The position numbers and the translations under genes were made by a program. The notes below the pieces were generated by a model. It searched no databases. It had not been told where the DNA came from and worked only from the letters and a program-made list of their open reading frames with translations. From Rhododendron vialii (taxonomy: Eukaryota > Streptophyta > Magnoliopsida > Ericales > Ericaceae), in contig NC_080569.1 in the NCBI RefSeq assembly GCF_030253575.1, positions 7,569,501 to 7,633,500 of the forward strand: a stretch of 64,000 nt of DNA. Reading direction: 5' to 3'. Each line of letters opens with the position of its first letter. The stretch's first letter is position 1. Positions 13,134 to 25,674 of the stretch are shown in pieces.

Positions 13134-14109
13134 GGCCATCCACAGTGGCATAATCAAAAACAAATTATTTTTAAAGTTAACAATATTGAGGTAAAATATG
13201 GCTCACAATGGTATAATCAAACTTAACAACATTCTTAGAAATAATCAAATTTTGGGTTTTGGATAACCAAAACTAGCAACCTTTTTCAATAATCAAAATT
13301 TGTGGATGTCTACCACATAAGTTAATTGGTTCTAAAATTTATGTACACGCGTGTTTCAAATGGTATTTTCTTCTTATTTTCTTCGCCTGCTCTATATCTC
13401 ATTTTCTTCAGCCACAAACTCTTTCTTTTTCTTTCCCTCCAAAAGTGAAGTTCATATTTTTCAATTATTTACAATTCAACTCATTGTCACCGGATTAAGG
13501 TATTTCACTTTTTTTTTCCGTTTTTATTTTATTCTTTTTCGTTCATCTCCTTGTTGTTAAGTACATGAAAAACATTGCATTCTTTTACAAATTCAAGAAC
13601 ACATCTGTTTTTTTTTTAAAAACCGTAATGGAGGGAAGTGATCAATGGTGGAAAACATTTGTCGCCGCATTAAGGTATTTCACGTTTTTTTTTTCCGTTT
13701 TTATTTTATTCTTTTTTCGTTCCTCTCCCTGTGGTTGAATACATAAAGAACCTTACATTTTTTTACAAATTCAAGAACACATCTGTTGTTGTTTTTTTTA
13801 GTACATGATTTTTTTTTCAAATTCATAATATTAGGAAAGGAAGTCGCCAATTTTTTTTTCCAAAATTAAAGGAGAAAATCGATATATTTTTGCCAAAAAA
13901 AAAAGTGTAATGGAGGGAAGTGATCAATGGTGGAAAACACAAGGGGAGAGAGAGTGGAATTGTAGTGTATCCCTTATTTTAGTTATGGACCAGAAGTGAC
14001 CATTGTGGACCTCAACATTGTTAAGCTTAGCAACCTCTTAAATGGATAATCAAAAGCTGATGTGTCAACTTTTGGTTATCCATTTTTGATTATCTCACTG
14101 TGGATGGCC
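13134..14109. mobile_element. hAT-like non-autonomous element with 8-bp target-site duplication
   Basis: The ends are inverted copies of GGCCATCCACAGTG (13134 onward and ending at 14109). An identical TGTGTTAA flanks both sides (13126-13133 and 14110-14117), fitting the 8-bp duplication of hAT transposons. The 976-bp interior is pyrimidine- and AT-rich with no transposase. It contains two copies each of TAAGGTATTTCAC and of GGAGGGAAGTGATCAATGG about 175-290 bp apart, so the inside grew by duplication. Confidence 0.85.
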
Positions 14110-14390
14110 TGTGTTAAGCTATACCCCCAACAAAGCTATACTCCTTTCCTTCTCCGCCAGTTCAAGTTACCATTGTTGATGCATCAGCTTATCTAATCTC
14201 GTAGTGGGCAAGGCAACTAATGGTTTTTTTTTTTTTAACTCTTTGCGTTATTCAGTTAGTTAACAGCTCTCAATAACTAAATAAAATAAGTTCAAATTAG
14301 ACTGTATTAAGCTAGTTTTATCAAATGAGCAGCTCATAGTTTGTAATTTTCTTTAAGGGTGTGTTCCCGTTTTGAGGACCCGGGGTGTTG

Positions 14391-14590
14391 TAGTGCATCT
14401 TTCGCACTACACGTATCGTGTAGTGTGCCCAATCTGGCCGTCCATCTTGGCAATGGACGGCTCGGATTTTTATCCGAACAATGGACGGCTAGGATTTGTA
14501 GGAGCTCAGATTAAATTAAAACCGTCTGCACGGAAATTGACAGTCGGATCGGCCGCACTACACGGTGTAGTGCGGCGGGTGCACTACATG
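14391..14590. repeat. Foldback MITE (GGCCGTCCAT family)
   Basis: Both ends are built of GTAGTGC/GCACTAC motifs in inverted order, and the arms pair over about 70 bp. The centre contains two CAATGGACGGCT units. Relatives: a decayed one at 8590-8765 and a more distant one at 53765-53975. Confidence 0.65.
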
Positions 14591-14736
14591 CCTTCCGATT
14601 CCTGTTTTGAACTAAGGGAAAGAAAAAGAAAGTAAGAGAAAATTGAAAAATTCCTCCGTACCTTTCATACTTAGTTAAATTTTTCTTTACTATTTTTGTA
14701 AACCTAAACCAGGAAAACGATGCACATTCCCTGTAA

Positions 14737-14740
<4 letters not shown>

Positions 14741-14787
<47 letters not shown>

Positions 14788-14790
14788 TTT
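14741..14790. repeat. (CT)n(CA)n compound microsatellite
   Basis: A run of CT dinucleotides followed directly by CA dinucleotides, in a spacer. Confidence 0.9.
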
Positions 14791-15344
14791 TATTTTCTCT
14801 CCTTCACAACTCTCATTTTCTTTTCTCTCTCTTTCACAACTTTAAAAAACAGCCATTAATTTTATGTTGCATATTAAAAGCCTACCAATGAGCATTAAAT
14901 TATTGACACATATATAGAAGTCTCACATCGTATGCTGTTAGTTCTAAAATGCGTGTGATTGGCTATAACTATTATCTTTTTTGTCATCTACATTGAATTA
15001 TTAGTTTTGCAGGAAAAATGATAATTATACATTTCGTCCACTGGATTAAAAAAAACGTAAAGTCGAATTTTATTTGGTATCAACGCAAAACTTAAGTAAG
15101 GATATCTGCCTAATAACTACCTTAGGAAAGAATTATGATTACCTAAGGTCAATTGAAGCATTATAAATAGAAAAGGCTGAGGAGAAGGAGACCACGGAGA
15201 ACACGGCTGGAAACAAAATAAGAAGAGCAAATATATACTGTATTTCTGAGTTTTTATTTTATGAATTATAGTCAAATGCTTGACACTTTTTTTTTTTTTT
15301 TTTAATCTATGATAGGCTAAAATCATCAATTGGGGTTGAGAATG

Positions 15345-15509
15345 TTGAGGCTTTAGGGCATTTTTAGGCTTTGCCCACAGGTGTTCGGACTTTGGTCCTC
15401 AGGTGTTTTCTTCAACTTTTGATTAGATCTCCCTCCCCTCTCCCCCAACTTGATGTACTCATTGTCAAATTTTCTCTAATAATACTGTTGCCATTTCAAA
15501 AAAAAACTA
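15345..15509 (+). mobile_element. 5'-truncated LINE insertion with 12-bp target-site duplication
   Basis: The insert is about 165 bp, ends in an A-rich tail (15498-15506), and is flanked by the perfect direct repeat GGGTTGAGAATG (15333-15344 and 15510-15521). The inside looks like a LINE 3' UTR: T- and C-rich, non-coding, ending in a poly(A) stretch. Target-primed reverse transcription followed by 5' truncation explains all of this. Confidence 0.8.
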
Positions 15510-15521
15510 GGGTTGAGAATG

Positions 15522-16964
15522 AAACTCCATAAGTTTTATTGATTTATATTATCCTACTATTTTTCCGTGGTGCGCTAATTGTTTATCATTCTTGACTCAC
15601 CAATTAGTAATGCGTAAAACTTGGATTGGAAATTTTTTTTTTCAATGGAAGAAGCAAATTCATTAATCAAGCATACGGCATCTACAGATGAATTCTGCCG
15701 TACAGATTTCCACTCAAATACAGAGAAATAGAGACACGATACAAGAAAAGACTAAGAGACGAATTGTTTAGTTTATCAAAATTGATAGTATGATGTAGTA
15801 CAATGCGAGAGAGAAGAGGAGAGAGGGAAAACACTCCAGGGCCACAGCCCTTAATCATCTTATTAGACTAACAAAGAAAATAAAAGATGGACTCAACTTA
15901 GCAAACTGATAAAATCCTATCATCTTCAAGTAACAAATCCTAACCTAGAACACGTGACTTATATATATAAATAAACTAAATAACTTAACTACCAAGCACA
16001 ATTATTGGACCAAAAAGATTTATTCTCACTTGACTTGACACGCGGCTTCCAAAGAGGACTCTTTCGCTCCAACCAATCAAGGGTTGCGCCATCATGATAT
16101 TAAGTACAGCATATCTACGGTGATTTGTTTTATATGGATACAGTTCATGATTTTGGATTAAACTTTGTAGCAGATGAGGAACATAGTTTTGCTATAAAAT
16201 TAAAAGGGCTTAATGATACATTTATCTGCAGTACCTTGTAGAAATCAAAAGAAAAATCATTGCATAAAATTAACTGATAAATGTTTACGAGCGTGAATTC
16301 CGAAACCCTGGTTACTTTTCTCAACTGGTAAATTCTGTCCGTGCTATCCATTGCAATTGAAAATAAAGAAAAGTAGGGCAGTGGTTTTGATAGGATTTTT
16401 TTTATTCGATTACAATTTTGCCAATTGGATGTAGTATGACTTATTTAATACTAACACATTAAAAATAGTAGTAAAAATTAATTTTTTGAGGAACAATTCT
16501 GAAAATTAATTTCGCGCAGAGCTTCAAAGTGTCCTTATCAAATAGGAATTCTACCTTCATGTCTCGGAATAGATATACTAGAATAGATTGTTATTATCAC
16601 CTAAAATATCACCAATAAAAAGTGGTGAGTTTTGACACTATTTCTTCTTGTCAATTTTGCATGGTCTGTGGTTCTCTGGAAATTCGCCAATAAGCATATT
16701 CCGTGATTCTGCAAAATGAAAAAAGTAGTACCTGATAGCAATAACAGACCAAACATAAATATTTTACAAAAAACGCGCATCCTGGTTCGATACAAAAATC
16801 ACTGAAGACCAAAGTGGTGTTAGTCTGCAGCCCGACGGAGGAAGGGCGAACAGTATAACCAAGATTGGCCTATGAAAACCACCCATTACCAGCTCAAAAA
16901 ACTACTATTACAGGACTGTATGGTAAACTTCAGTTCGTCTTTACAGGAAGACCGCGATATATTT
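15522..16964. other. Spacer downstream of DDB2
   Basis: No gene recognised. The stretch starting near 15630 (a T-run, then CAATGGAAGAAGCAAATTC) resembles the reverse complement of a retroelement 3' end with poly(A), so an old minus-strand LINE piece may run to about 15980. The last 150 bp probably hold the DDB2 3' UTR. Confidence 0.4.
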
Positions 16965-19900
16965 TTACCGCTTGCCCTTAATGCTATAACGAGATGTTTT
17001 TGGTGCAGCTTTTCCAGGCTTGGAGTTCTTACTCTTGAGTGTGGAAAGGTCATCGTCAGAATCATCACTTTCGCCCGCAAACTTCTTGTTGAGTTTCTTT
17101 TCAGCCTTTCCACCACAAACAATAATCTTCTTTTCATCCTTCTCTTGCACAATCTCAGACTCCTCTTTTGGTCTCCAAATAAAAAGAGACCTGAAAATTG
17201 AGTATGACATCATAAGGCTATAAAATGCACTGGAACATCAAAAATGAGAATTAACACCCGGTCAATAAAAGAATTAAGATGAAAGTTGATATTATCTTCT
17301 GCAATATTACAAACTCTCATTACTTTCTTTCACTAAAGCCATTAGGAACCCCGTTCGTTTTGGGATTTTGGATTTGGATTTGTAGGTAATGAGCGTAGAG
17401 AGAAATAGAGTAATAATTGAAAATAGGAGTAATGATTGGAGAGAGAGAAAAATAAAAATAATGATTGGAGAAAAATAGGCTAATGATTAGAACCCAAAAT
17501 CCAAAACCCTTAAACAAACGGGTTGCTTGTCACCAGCAGCGAAAGGTATAATGGTTCAACATTCACATTCCATTACATCGACACAAAACCAGATCAGACT
17601 CGACCAAAAACACTACTAGGCGGCAGTGGATAGCATCTAGCTCTATGAATTATAGTGATACCATTAGGTACAAAGTCGCAAGCCCAGCATCAAAATATCA
17701 AGAAACCCACGGTGCCTCCTGGTTTAAAGGAAACCAATGAAGTGCAATTGAGGATATTACGGTTAATAACTAGAGAACACCCACATAAATCCATAAAAGA
17801 AAGTTGCTGCAAAAAGGACCATCTTAAGACATCAACAAAGTAAAGGGCCGATCAAACAAACCTACAGCTTAAGACATCAACAAAGTAAAGGGCCGATCAA
17901 ACAAACCTACAGCTTACCTTTGGGTAACCCACTCGCACACAATAACACCATTTCATTTTGCTATATTGAACCAATAAATACAATAGAAGAGTGGTAAAGG
18001 CATACAATGGAAGAATGAATCAAAACAAGAGCAGAGGTCCAAACCTTGAACTACCAGATGCCAAAACGTCATCTCGTGGATGTAGCTTGTTCACAGGACT
18101 GATAGTTGTAATGTTTGGTTCAGTGATCTCTGCAATAAGTTGCCCGTTGCTTATGTCTATAAAATCAATGGGATGCAAAGCAGCCCCATTATAGTTTTCA
18201 CTAATGTAGCGTCCAATAACCACGAGGGACTCTGATGGGTCCTACATGAAAAAGAACAAGTGAGTATTGGTATTTACACCATCGTTTAAAACTCGGATAC
18301 AGCCATACAGCTGAATACATTTCGCACAACAACATAGGCAAGGCATGACCTTTGGATCCCATTCCGCACGAAAAGGTGTCAAATGTCGATTGAAATCGTG
18401 ACTATGTACTATTTCTCGACTTGGGGAGTCCAAATTGCCGAAGATAGAATCCCATACTCGCAAGCGGTTGTCCTGTGATGTGGTAAGTATCTTGCTGCCA
18501 CTTTGTGGTGAAAAATATGCAGAGTTAACAACACGTTTGTGTGCAAGATTGTAAAGCGACGATCCAGCTTTTAATTGACGCATGTCCCAAATACGAGCCT
18601 GAGGCAGAAGAAGCATTCCATTTCAAGGACCATCATATCATTAAAGGCCATCACAACAGTAAATACTAAATAGAAACAAATATAAACAGATGGGCTCAGT
18701 GGCGCCGCTACATTCAAGAATATGAGGTTGCCTGAATCCATGGTGGGAAAAAAAATCTACTGCTATTGTACATATAATCTCAAAGTAGATAGGAAATGAC
18801 CTGATGAAAATACTCCATATCATTGACACCATTATAGGGTGCAAAACACCCGATAATTTATCCCATTATGAAAACCAACAACCTACTTTCCGCCGCGGTG
18901 TGCTCCCTCCCTCCCTCTTTCTCTCCCACAAAACTGAGCCTTGTGTCCCAATCAATTGGAGTCAACATTGATATGTAATCTATAAGCAATATATTTTCTC
19001 TAAGTCAATAGCTGTTCTTGTTTGTATTGAATCATTTGAATTAGCATTAATTTCACTATAAATTTGAGTCATGGGTTGGAATGAGTTTTACTTAAATTTG
19101 AGTTTGAGTATTGAAATTTGAAAAGGTCCGTAAGAGAGGCTCTTATATGACCTTTTCAGCGTTGTGTTTTTTAAGTTGGGTCAAAAAACATGGATACAAT
19201 TTTGAAAAGAAACCGGTCACAATGCAAAGCTCATCTTCATTAGTCCTACTCAAGAACTTGTGCTAAGAAAAGTCATATCAATTTGAACGACTTCCCTCAA
19301 CTCTTGAACTAAAAGGAAACATCTCAACTTTCTATTTATAAATGAAATGACACCATACATATAAATTTCTGGAGTCACCACTGGATGGGTTCACAAGCTA
19401 CTAAGAAGCTTGAGAATTCTTCTCCACTACACCATCCTGATTTTTTAAAGCCACAACCACAAATCAATTTCAAGGCATCCTACAGAGAAAGTAAATTGCA
19501 AAAAGTAGAAGCTTACAAAATGATCGTTTCCACAGCTCAAAAGAAGATCCGGCTGAACAGGATTGCAGTGTAGCCCCACAACTTTGCTTCCTTTCTTATG
19601 AATCAAGGTGGCCTCCCCTACTTTACTGTTGGAACGCATGTCAACCCTACGCATGTCAGTAAACAGAACCAAAGTTAACCTTATGCTTACCTTATCAATG
19701 AATAAACTGTTACATGCTGGTTCCTTGCATATATACACACCCCTATGTTTATACAAGCCTCTACAAACGTATAGATACTTGCATGTATAATCGAAAGATT
19801 CCTGTCTGTATAAAACTCTAAAATCAGTTCACTTGTGAGTTGTGAGATATTCCTGTCATTTAAGTTTTACCATAACTTCCCATTATTCATGAGTCCTTAA

Positions 19901-22900
19901 GACATATGTCTCCCTTGTTTCATCCATTAGTGGTGTTAACAACTCAGGGATTACGGATCCAATAAAGAACTCTGTGTTGTCTCTTTTGCTTCTCTGTCCA
20001 GCTAACAGCATCATGGTAAGCTGAAGGATACTCACAAGTAAAGAAGTCCAACATTATCTGCAACAAGCACAAGACTTTTCTCTGGATTGACATCCAAGCC
20101 ATAAAGCATTCTCCAACTGCTAGGGCCCTACAGGAAAAATATCTATAACTGATACTCGGATACCAATATTGTGGAATAGAAAACATGGTCTTTTACCAAC
20201 AAACCATTATACAAAAGCATACATTGACTTCTACCCACCCTTCCCAGCATTTCAGACCGACCACCGTTGACATATAACTAAAGATTCCAACCAATGATAA
20301 ATGCAATTAAATAACTGCAGTTGTATTAGAGATTCCACATGAAATCCACACCTATATCAACTTCTTACTCCAAGCATACTAAATATAAATCAAGTGAAGG
20401 AACACATTCCTAATCAATCTAAAATAGAGAACACTATATGAGAAAAATAAGAACTAAAAAACAAAATCAATAAGGTCTCGAAGTTCAATAATGGTCCACC
20501 ACATTAGTGGAAAAGTCCTCATCATCTGAGTGATAGGATTGGCGCATAGTAGGATTTTGACAACACTAGATCAGATCAAAAATCAGGGCTCAACTTCGAA
20601 TAATGTACCTGCCAACCATTAGGATTAAGGTTCATCAACGATAACGAAATTCCAGTCTCCAAATCGGTGCAACTTATGGTTCCATCTGAAGATGCAGCAT
20701 ATACTGTTCCATCATTTGCGGGGTTGAACCTGCAGATAATTGAATAACAAACGATGTCGACCATCACCAAAGAAAAAAAAAAAACTTCTTATTGAGTAAC
20801 TGAATATGCTCAGAGATGAATCCCATTCACAGAAGCATACCAGAACATAAGTAAAGAAAACAGGTAGTATGGAGGGTGACTCACTTCATATTGTTGAGTA
20901 TGCAACCATGGATGTTCCCATAAACTATCTTTTCATGCACTTTACCAAAGTCCCAAACTCCAAGTTGTCCTTTCTTTTGTAAAAAAACAACAGGAAAAAA
21001 GAGAGGGATAAATGTCAATCCATCAGAAAAAAATTCTGACCCTAATTAGAACACTCAAACACCTGCTAGATTATAATTCAGGTGACTCTAACCTTATCTC
21101 CAGATAACAAAATGTTATTATTTGTTGGATGGAACTCCAAACATGTCACTCTTCTACTATGGTATCTGATAACCCCGCAATGCACTTGATCTGGAACCAC
21201 AAAAGCTGGCTTGATCTATTGAACAAACAACAAAACCAACAAATATATCTTCTGGTTAAGATCACAAATAAAGAATACAAGAACCAATAAAAATGATGGT
21301 ATGGAACTTTGAAGATCAAGAATGGACCACAATATCACAGAATGCATAAAAAAATAATCGAGATTAAATAATTGTGAACTTGTTCATAACTTCATATAAT
21401 CTAAACAAGTCAAAAGGCAGGGAAAGCTGAATTATACTATAAAGTTGCCTTTTTTCCTAATAAAAAAAATAAAAATGTTGTCCCTCATTCTGATGAAGCG
21501 CCAGGAACGAACCCCATGAAAATAGAAAATAGAAGTGCCAGGATGAACTCAATTGCAGCAAATAAGACATTACAGGCAGACTAAATCGGTAAATCCAACC
21601 TTAAAAAGATATTTGAAACTAAGAACTTAATGTTATAGGATCAGGAAAGGACTACTTTTGCATCTCATATCAGCAAGAAGAAATTAAAAAGGCTTCAGGC
21701 ACTATCAACAGGTCTTGCTATCACACTAATGTGGCACAGACAAAGTTTTTCTTGATTCTTCAGTTTCAGTTTCATTTAACTCAATTCCCAGACTACTCAG
21801 ACGTAAAATACAAAAGGCAAAAAACGCTTTTCAATCAGCTCAAACATGAAAATTCCCAATTCGAAATACAAACAAATTGCCAATGCCTCCATGCCAAGGT
21901 AAGAACCACAACAAGTTCAAGCAACACCAACAACTTGTTTTGAATTAGGATTGGTCTTCAGCATGACAGAATATGGTTAACCAATAATATACCAGTTTAA
22001 TAATGATTACCAAGGTATAAATGAAGTCGCTAAACTAACTAAAATAAAGCAGTGCCTGATTATGTTGGAAAAGTGCCTAGAAACAACGTGACAAGCAACA
22101 AGCACCTACAAACACAGTTCCCATGCCATACATAAAAAAAATTAACCGGTTACCAAAAATATAGTTTGATAACCATAATGTCAAAATGCAGCTTACTTTG
22201 GAGACACTGGGCCTAATCTGGCGTTCAAAGACGTACTCCATAGAATTATGAGCGTTTCTATGGGGTGCTGGGATTACCCCATGCTCAGTAGCAACCCGAT
22301 GTGGACAGTTCATTGTTGTGTGGCCTTCAATCCTCGACGAAGAGAAGAAATTCGCATTAGACCAAACACGTTTACAAGTCTAATGACCCAAGTGATAAAT
22401 AACGAGATTGTAGATAACAAAACCAACATAGAAAGAATTTAAGCAACCAATGCGGCTCATACAATAGTTTTTTTCTATTGGGTAATAAAGAGTGTCCCAA
22501 TGAACCGAATTCAATAAAGAGTAAGGGATGCCCAGCTCAAGCCCTGTCTCCGACTAGTGCCTTTTACCTGCTGTTTTTTCAATCGACAAAAACAGACTAT
22601 CGTAGAAAAAGAAAGTAAATTAAAAGAAATTGAGCTCGAGCCAATCGCAACCTGTAGCAAGAGATTGGCACTGCTACAAAGATTAGTGAAAAAAGAAAAA
22701 GCTTTGCATTGCTGGGTAATGTCGCAACCTTAACTCAAACAGTTGCAAATGGAAAATACTTAACACAATGGACCCATGTTGATTCTCCTGAACATCCACA
22801 CACTATACTGCACACTAGGTCAATACAATACATACTAAAAATTTACCAATTTAACGGGCAATCAGTACACAACAAAAGATTTACCAGGCATTTTGCAGAG

Positions 22901-23345
22901 AAAACATGGTTTCATTGGGCAATCAATGTACGTAGCCCCCTTGAATCCCGCTTCATGACCCGTTCTCTTACACACCTAACAAACATCAACCATACCCCTT
23001 AAAAATCATCATCATCAAAACCCAAAACCCCAAAAAATGAAAAATGAAACATAACGCAACAAAAATAAAGGGTTTCGAAATAAATTAACAGGGGCAGGGG
23101 GAATAGAGGGATATAAAGAGGGTCCCACTTACTTTGCAGACTTTCTTGAGACTGATAGTGATCGGAACTTTCTCTCTCTTCTTCGCCACCGGTTCCTCTT
23201 CAACTGCTTCCCCATTTTCAACCTCTTCCGCCTCTACGACGTCGTCCTCTTCCTCTTCTTCTTCGTCCGACGAACTTTCTTCGGAGTCGGTGTCTCTCTC
23301 AATGACCACGGTCGGGAACGACGTTCTTCTGGTTTGAGGGGGCAT
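16965..23345 (-). CDS. DDB2: DNA damage-binding protein 2 (DDB2), complete, 11 exons
   Basis: Substrate receptor of the CUL4-DDB1 ubiquitin ligase; it recognises UV lesions for global genome repair in the nucleus. Exons (minus): 23345-23133, 22975-22885, 22324-22197, 21215-21093, 20973-20885, 20729-20609, 20127-20036, 19646-19517, 18598-18350, 18241-18045, 17190-16965. Phases agree throughout and give 552 residues, close to the plant family length. Seen: an acidic Ser/Glu-rich N-terminus, the plant-specific cysteine-rich stretch with a zinc knuckle C95-x2-C98-x4-H103-x4-C108, WD40 repeats from about 150 to 480, the DDB1-contacting WDxR motif (IWDMR, start of exon 9), and a basic C-terminus. 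Exon 9 uses a weak donor (AAG|GTCATG). The start is the first ATG after a TATA-like box. No lesions. Confidence 0.97.
17823..17912. repeat. 45-bp tandem duplication in DDB2 intron 10
   Basis: Two perfect head-to-tail copies of a 45-bp unit (17823-17867 and 17868-17912) in the last DDB2 intron, about 130 bp from the exon 10 donor. Identity suggests recent origin. Confidence 0.95.
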
Positions 23346-23421
23346 TTTCGAGAACTGGGAAGTCTGCTGTTTCGGAGAAATGGTGAAAAGGGAATGAACG
23401 GGTGACGAATTAAAGTGGAGG

Positions 23422-23430
23422 TATTTTATA
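23422..23430 (-). promoter_or_regulatory. Candidate TATA box of DDB2
   Basis: TATAAAATA on the minus strand, 77 bp upstream of the DDB2 ATG and next to little else AT-rich. Position fits a short 5' UTR. Motif and spacing only. Confidence 0.5.
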
Positions 23431-23956
23431 TCTGGACAACAGACTACCTTTTGGGGGTTGGGATGATTACGGAACTGCCCTTCGTGGTGGCTGTTCGCGT
23501 TGGCTGGGTGGAATACTGGAATTCATAAACTGTGGGGTTATTTTCGTACTTTTAATACTGGGAAATGGCGGGAGACCACGTGGCTTATTGTCTATCTATC
23601 GTGAGGCCGAATGGCCGATGCAGTTTTCCTTGCTTGGTACGATTCAGGAAAAGACGGTGTCGTTTCCTCCTCTCCAGCATTCCCTTGATATTAAAGGGTG
23701 CATTTCTTCTCTCTTTAAAAAAAAAAATTGTGTAGAGACAAATAGCTTCTACTAAAATAAACTTTTAGTTGATCTGTGTGAAAAGAATAATCAATCTCAA
23801 AAAAAATTACTGTACTTTTTGGGCTTTAGGTTGCGTTCTTCTAAATTTTTTTTCAATTTTTTTACTTTTCGCAACTTATTGTTTAACTTTTCATAGTAGT
23901 TTTTGCGACTAATCATTCATCTTGATAAGAAAAATCAGAAAAACACTACACCCTGT

Positions 23957-24180
23957 TCTGTTAAGGGTTCTTAAAAAAATAAATACTTTATTTATAATTC
24001 CCAAACTTAAAAATAATGTACTTACTAAAATAATTTTTCATTTTTTTTGCACCGTTCAAAATATCGATTTATCAAATAAGATCCATATTGAATAAAAATT
24101 TATTTCAATTAGTGTAAATTCATTATTTTAAAGCTTGAATATTGTAATTAAGTACTTAATTTTAAGAACCCTTAGCAGAA
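23957..24180. repeat. Tourist-like MITE (TTAAGGGTTCTTA ends)
   Basis: Ends are inverted copies of TTCTG(T/C)TAAGGGTTCTTAAAA. The interior is AT-rich and non-coding, with the same block order as the GGCCCCGTTC-type copies downstream. Confidence 0.65.
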
Positions 24181-24218
24181 ATATGAACTGATATTGAAAA
24201 AAGTTCATATAAGACTTA

Positions 24219-24454
24219 GAGTGGATTCCAGAATGGGAAAAAGCCCCCTACTTTTTAAGAAGGTAATTTTAAGCTTAAAAATTATGAACTTATTGAAATC
24301 TAAAAATATGCAATATGGATCTTGTTTAATAGATCTTATCGAGATCTTTTTTATACGATGCAAAAAAAAATTAAAATTTTATTTTTCATTATTTTTAAGT
24401 TTGAAAATGTAAAATAAGCTGCTTATTTTTTAAGAAGGTTTCTAGAACGGGGCC
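24219..24454. repeat. Tourist-like MITE (GGCCCCGTTC family), copy 2
   Basis: The right end CTAGAACGGGGCC is followed by TAA and the left end GATTCCAGAATGG is preceded by TTA. Inside are TTTTTTAAGAAG and ATACGATGCAAAAAA blocks shared with copies at 25042 and 26539. Confidence 0.7.
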
Positions 24455-25041
24455 TAACACTTTAGACAAAAAAAAAATAATTTTTTCATCTTTAGTGAAC
24501 TTGTTTTACTTTTGGTCATAATTTTTACCATGCTACTCTTGTCGAGATGAATAATTAATTTAAAAAATATGGCACTAATCTAACAAAAATTTAAACAAGC
24601 CGAACAAAACAATCAATACAAAAAACAAAAAAAGAAGAAAGTTGACAAGAATGCAACCTTAATCTGTTTAGTCAAAGCCTATTCCACTAAGGTGGAGTAT
24701 TATTGAAGTACTTATTTTCTGCTTTATGAGACAAATTATTCTCTTACAATACATCATTTTTAATTGAAAAAACGAAAACTTATATGAAGAATAAATACTC
24801 CTTCCGGCTGGATTTAATAATCATTTTTGGGAGTTTGTGTCACTTTTCAATCGATTATATTTTGTAATTTATAACTTTTTATGTAATTTTGAAAACATTG
24901 TATTATAAAACTACTGAGATATAGTATCAAACAAGATCCATATTGGATATAAAATTCATTACTAATTTAAAGATATAACTCATTTTTTATCCAGTTAGAA
25001 TTGAACGAAGGACTATTAAATTCAGACGGATGGAGTACTTA

Positions 25042-25497
25042 GGCCCCGTTCCCGAAAGAGAAATAAGTATTTATTTTTTAAGAAGACAATTTAAAGCTAA
25101 AAAATCATGCGCTTACGCAAATAATTTTTCTATCAATATGAATCTTATTTGATAGATATCATTGAGATCTTTAATGCAGTACATAAAAAATTGAAAAATT
25201 ACTCCCTCCGTCCCAAAATGATTGTCCGGTCCGCAAAACGGAGTGATAAAAATAATACAATTTTTTCAAGAAAAAATTCAAAATTTTTTCACAAATTAAA
25301 AATACTCATTGATATCTAGTAAGTTGTTAAAAAACTTTAGATTTTTTCTTGCAAAAATTGTATTATTTTTAACACTCAGTTTTGCGGACCGGACAAACAT
25401 TTTGGGACGGAGGAAGTATTTTTCATTTACATTATTTTTAAGTTTAAAAATATAAAATAAATACTTATTTATTAAAAAGATATTCTGAAACGGAACC
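25042..25497. repeat. Tourist-like MITE (GGCCCCGTTC family) carrying a nested Stowaway
   Basis: Starts GGCCCCGTTC and ends in GAACGG-like inverted sequence (GAAACGGAACC), flanked by exact TTA on both sides (25039-25041 and 25498-25500), the 3-bp duplication of PIF/Harbinger Tourist MITEs. It is split by a Stowaway-like element at 25202-25416; without it the host MITE is about 240 bp, like its relatives. Confidence 0.8.
25202..25416. repeat. Stowaway-like MITE, copy A (nested)
   Basis: Terminal inverted repeats CTCCCTCCGTCCCAAAATG / CTTCCTCCGTCCCAAAATG, the Stowaway (Tc1/mariner) signature, flanked by TA on both sides. The interior folds back and contains inverted GGTCCGCAAAACGGAGTG blocks. 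Same family as 46234-46431. Confidence 0.9.
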
Positions 25498-25674
25498 TTA
25501 TTATCTTGAATGGAACTGGTCACTATGTTAGTACATATTTGACTTGATTGAAAAGTGACAAGTTTGTAGAGCTATATAGGGCTCATTCGATTTGGGTTTT
25601 AAAATTCCAACGCACGGTCCCAGTAAATATTTTCTATATCTATCATTCTCCCACAATTACTCCGAGAACCCAAT

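Noticed and set aside
23134-23337. Serine-rich plus-strand frame opposite DDB2 exon 1
   Set aside because: It is the antisense of the Glu/Ser-rich DDB2 N-terminus.
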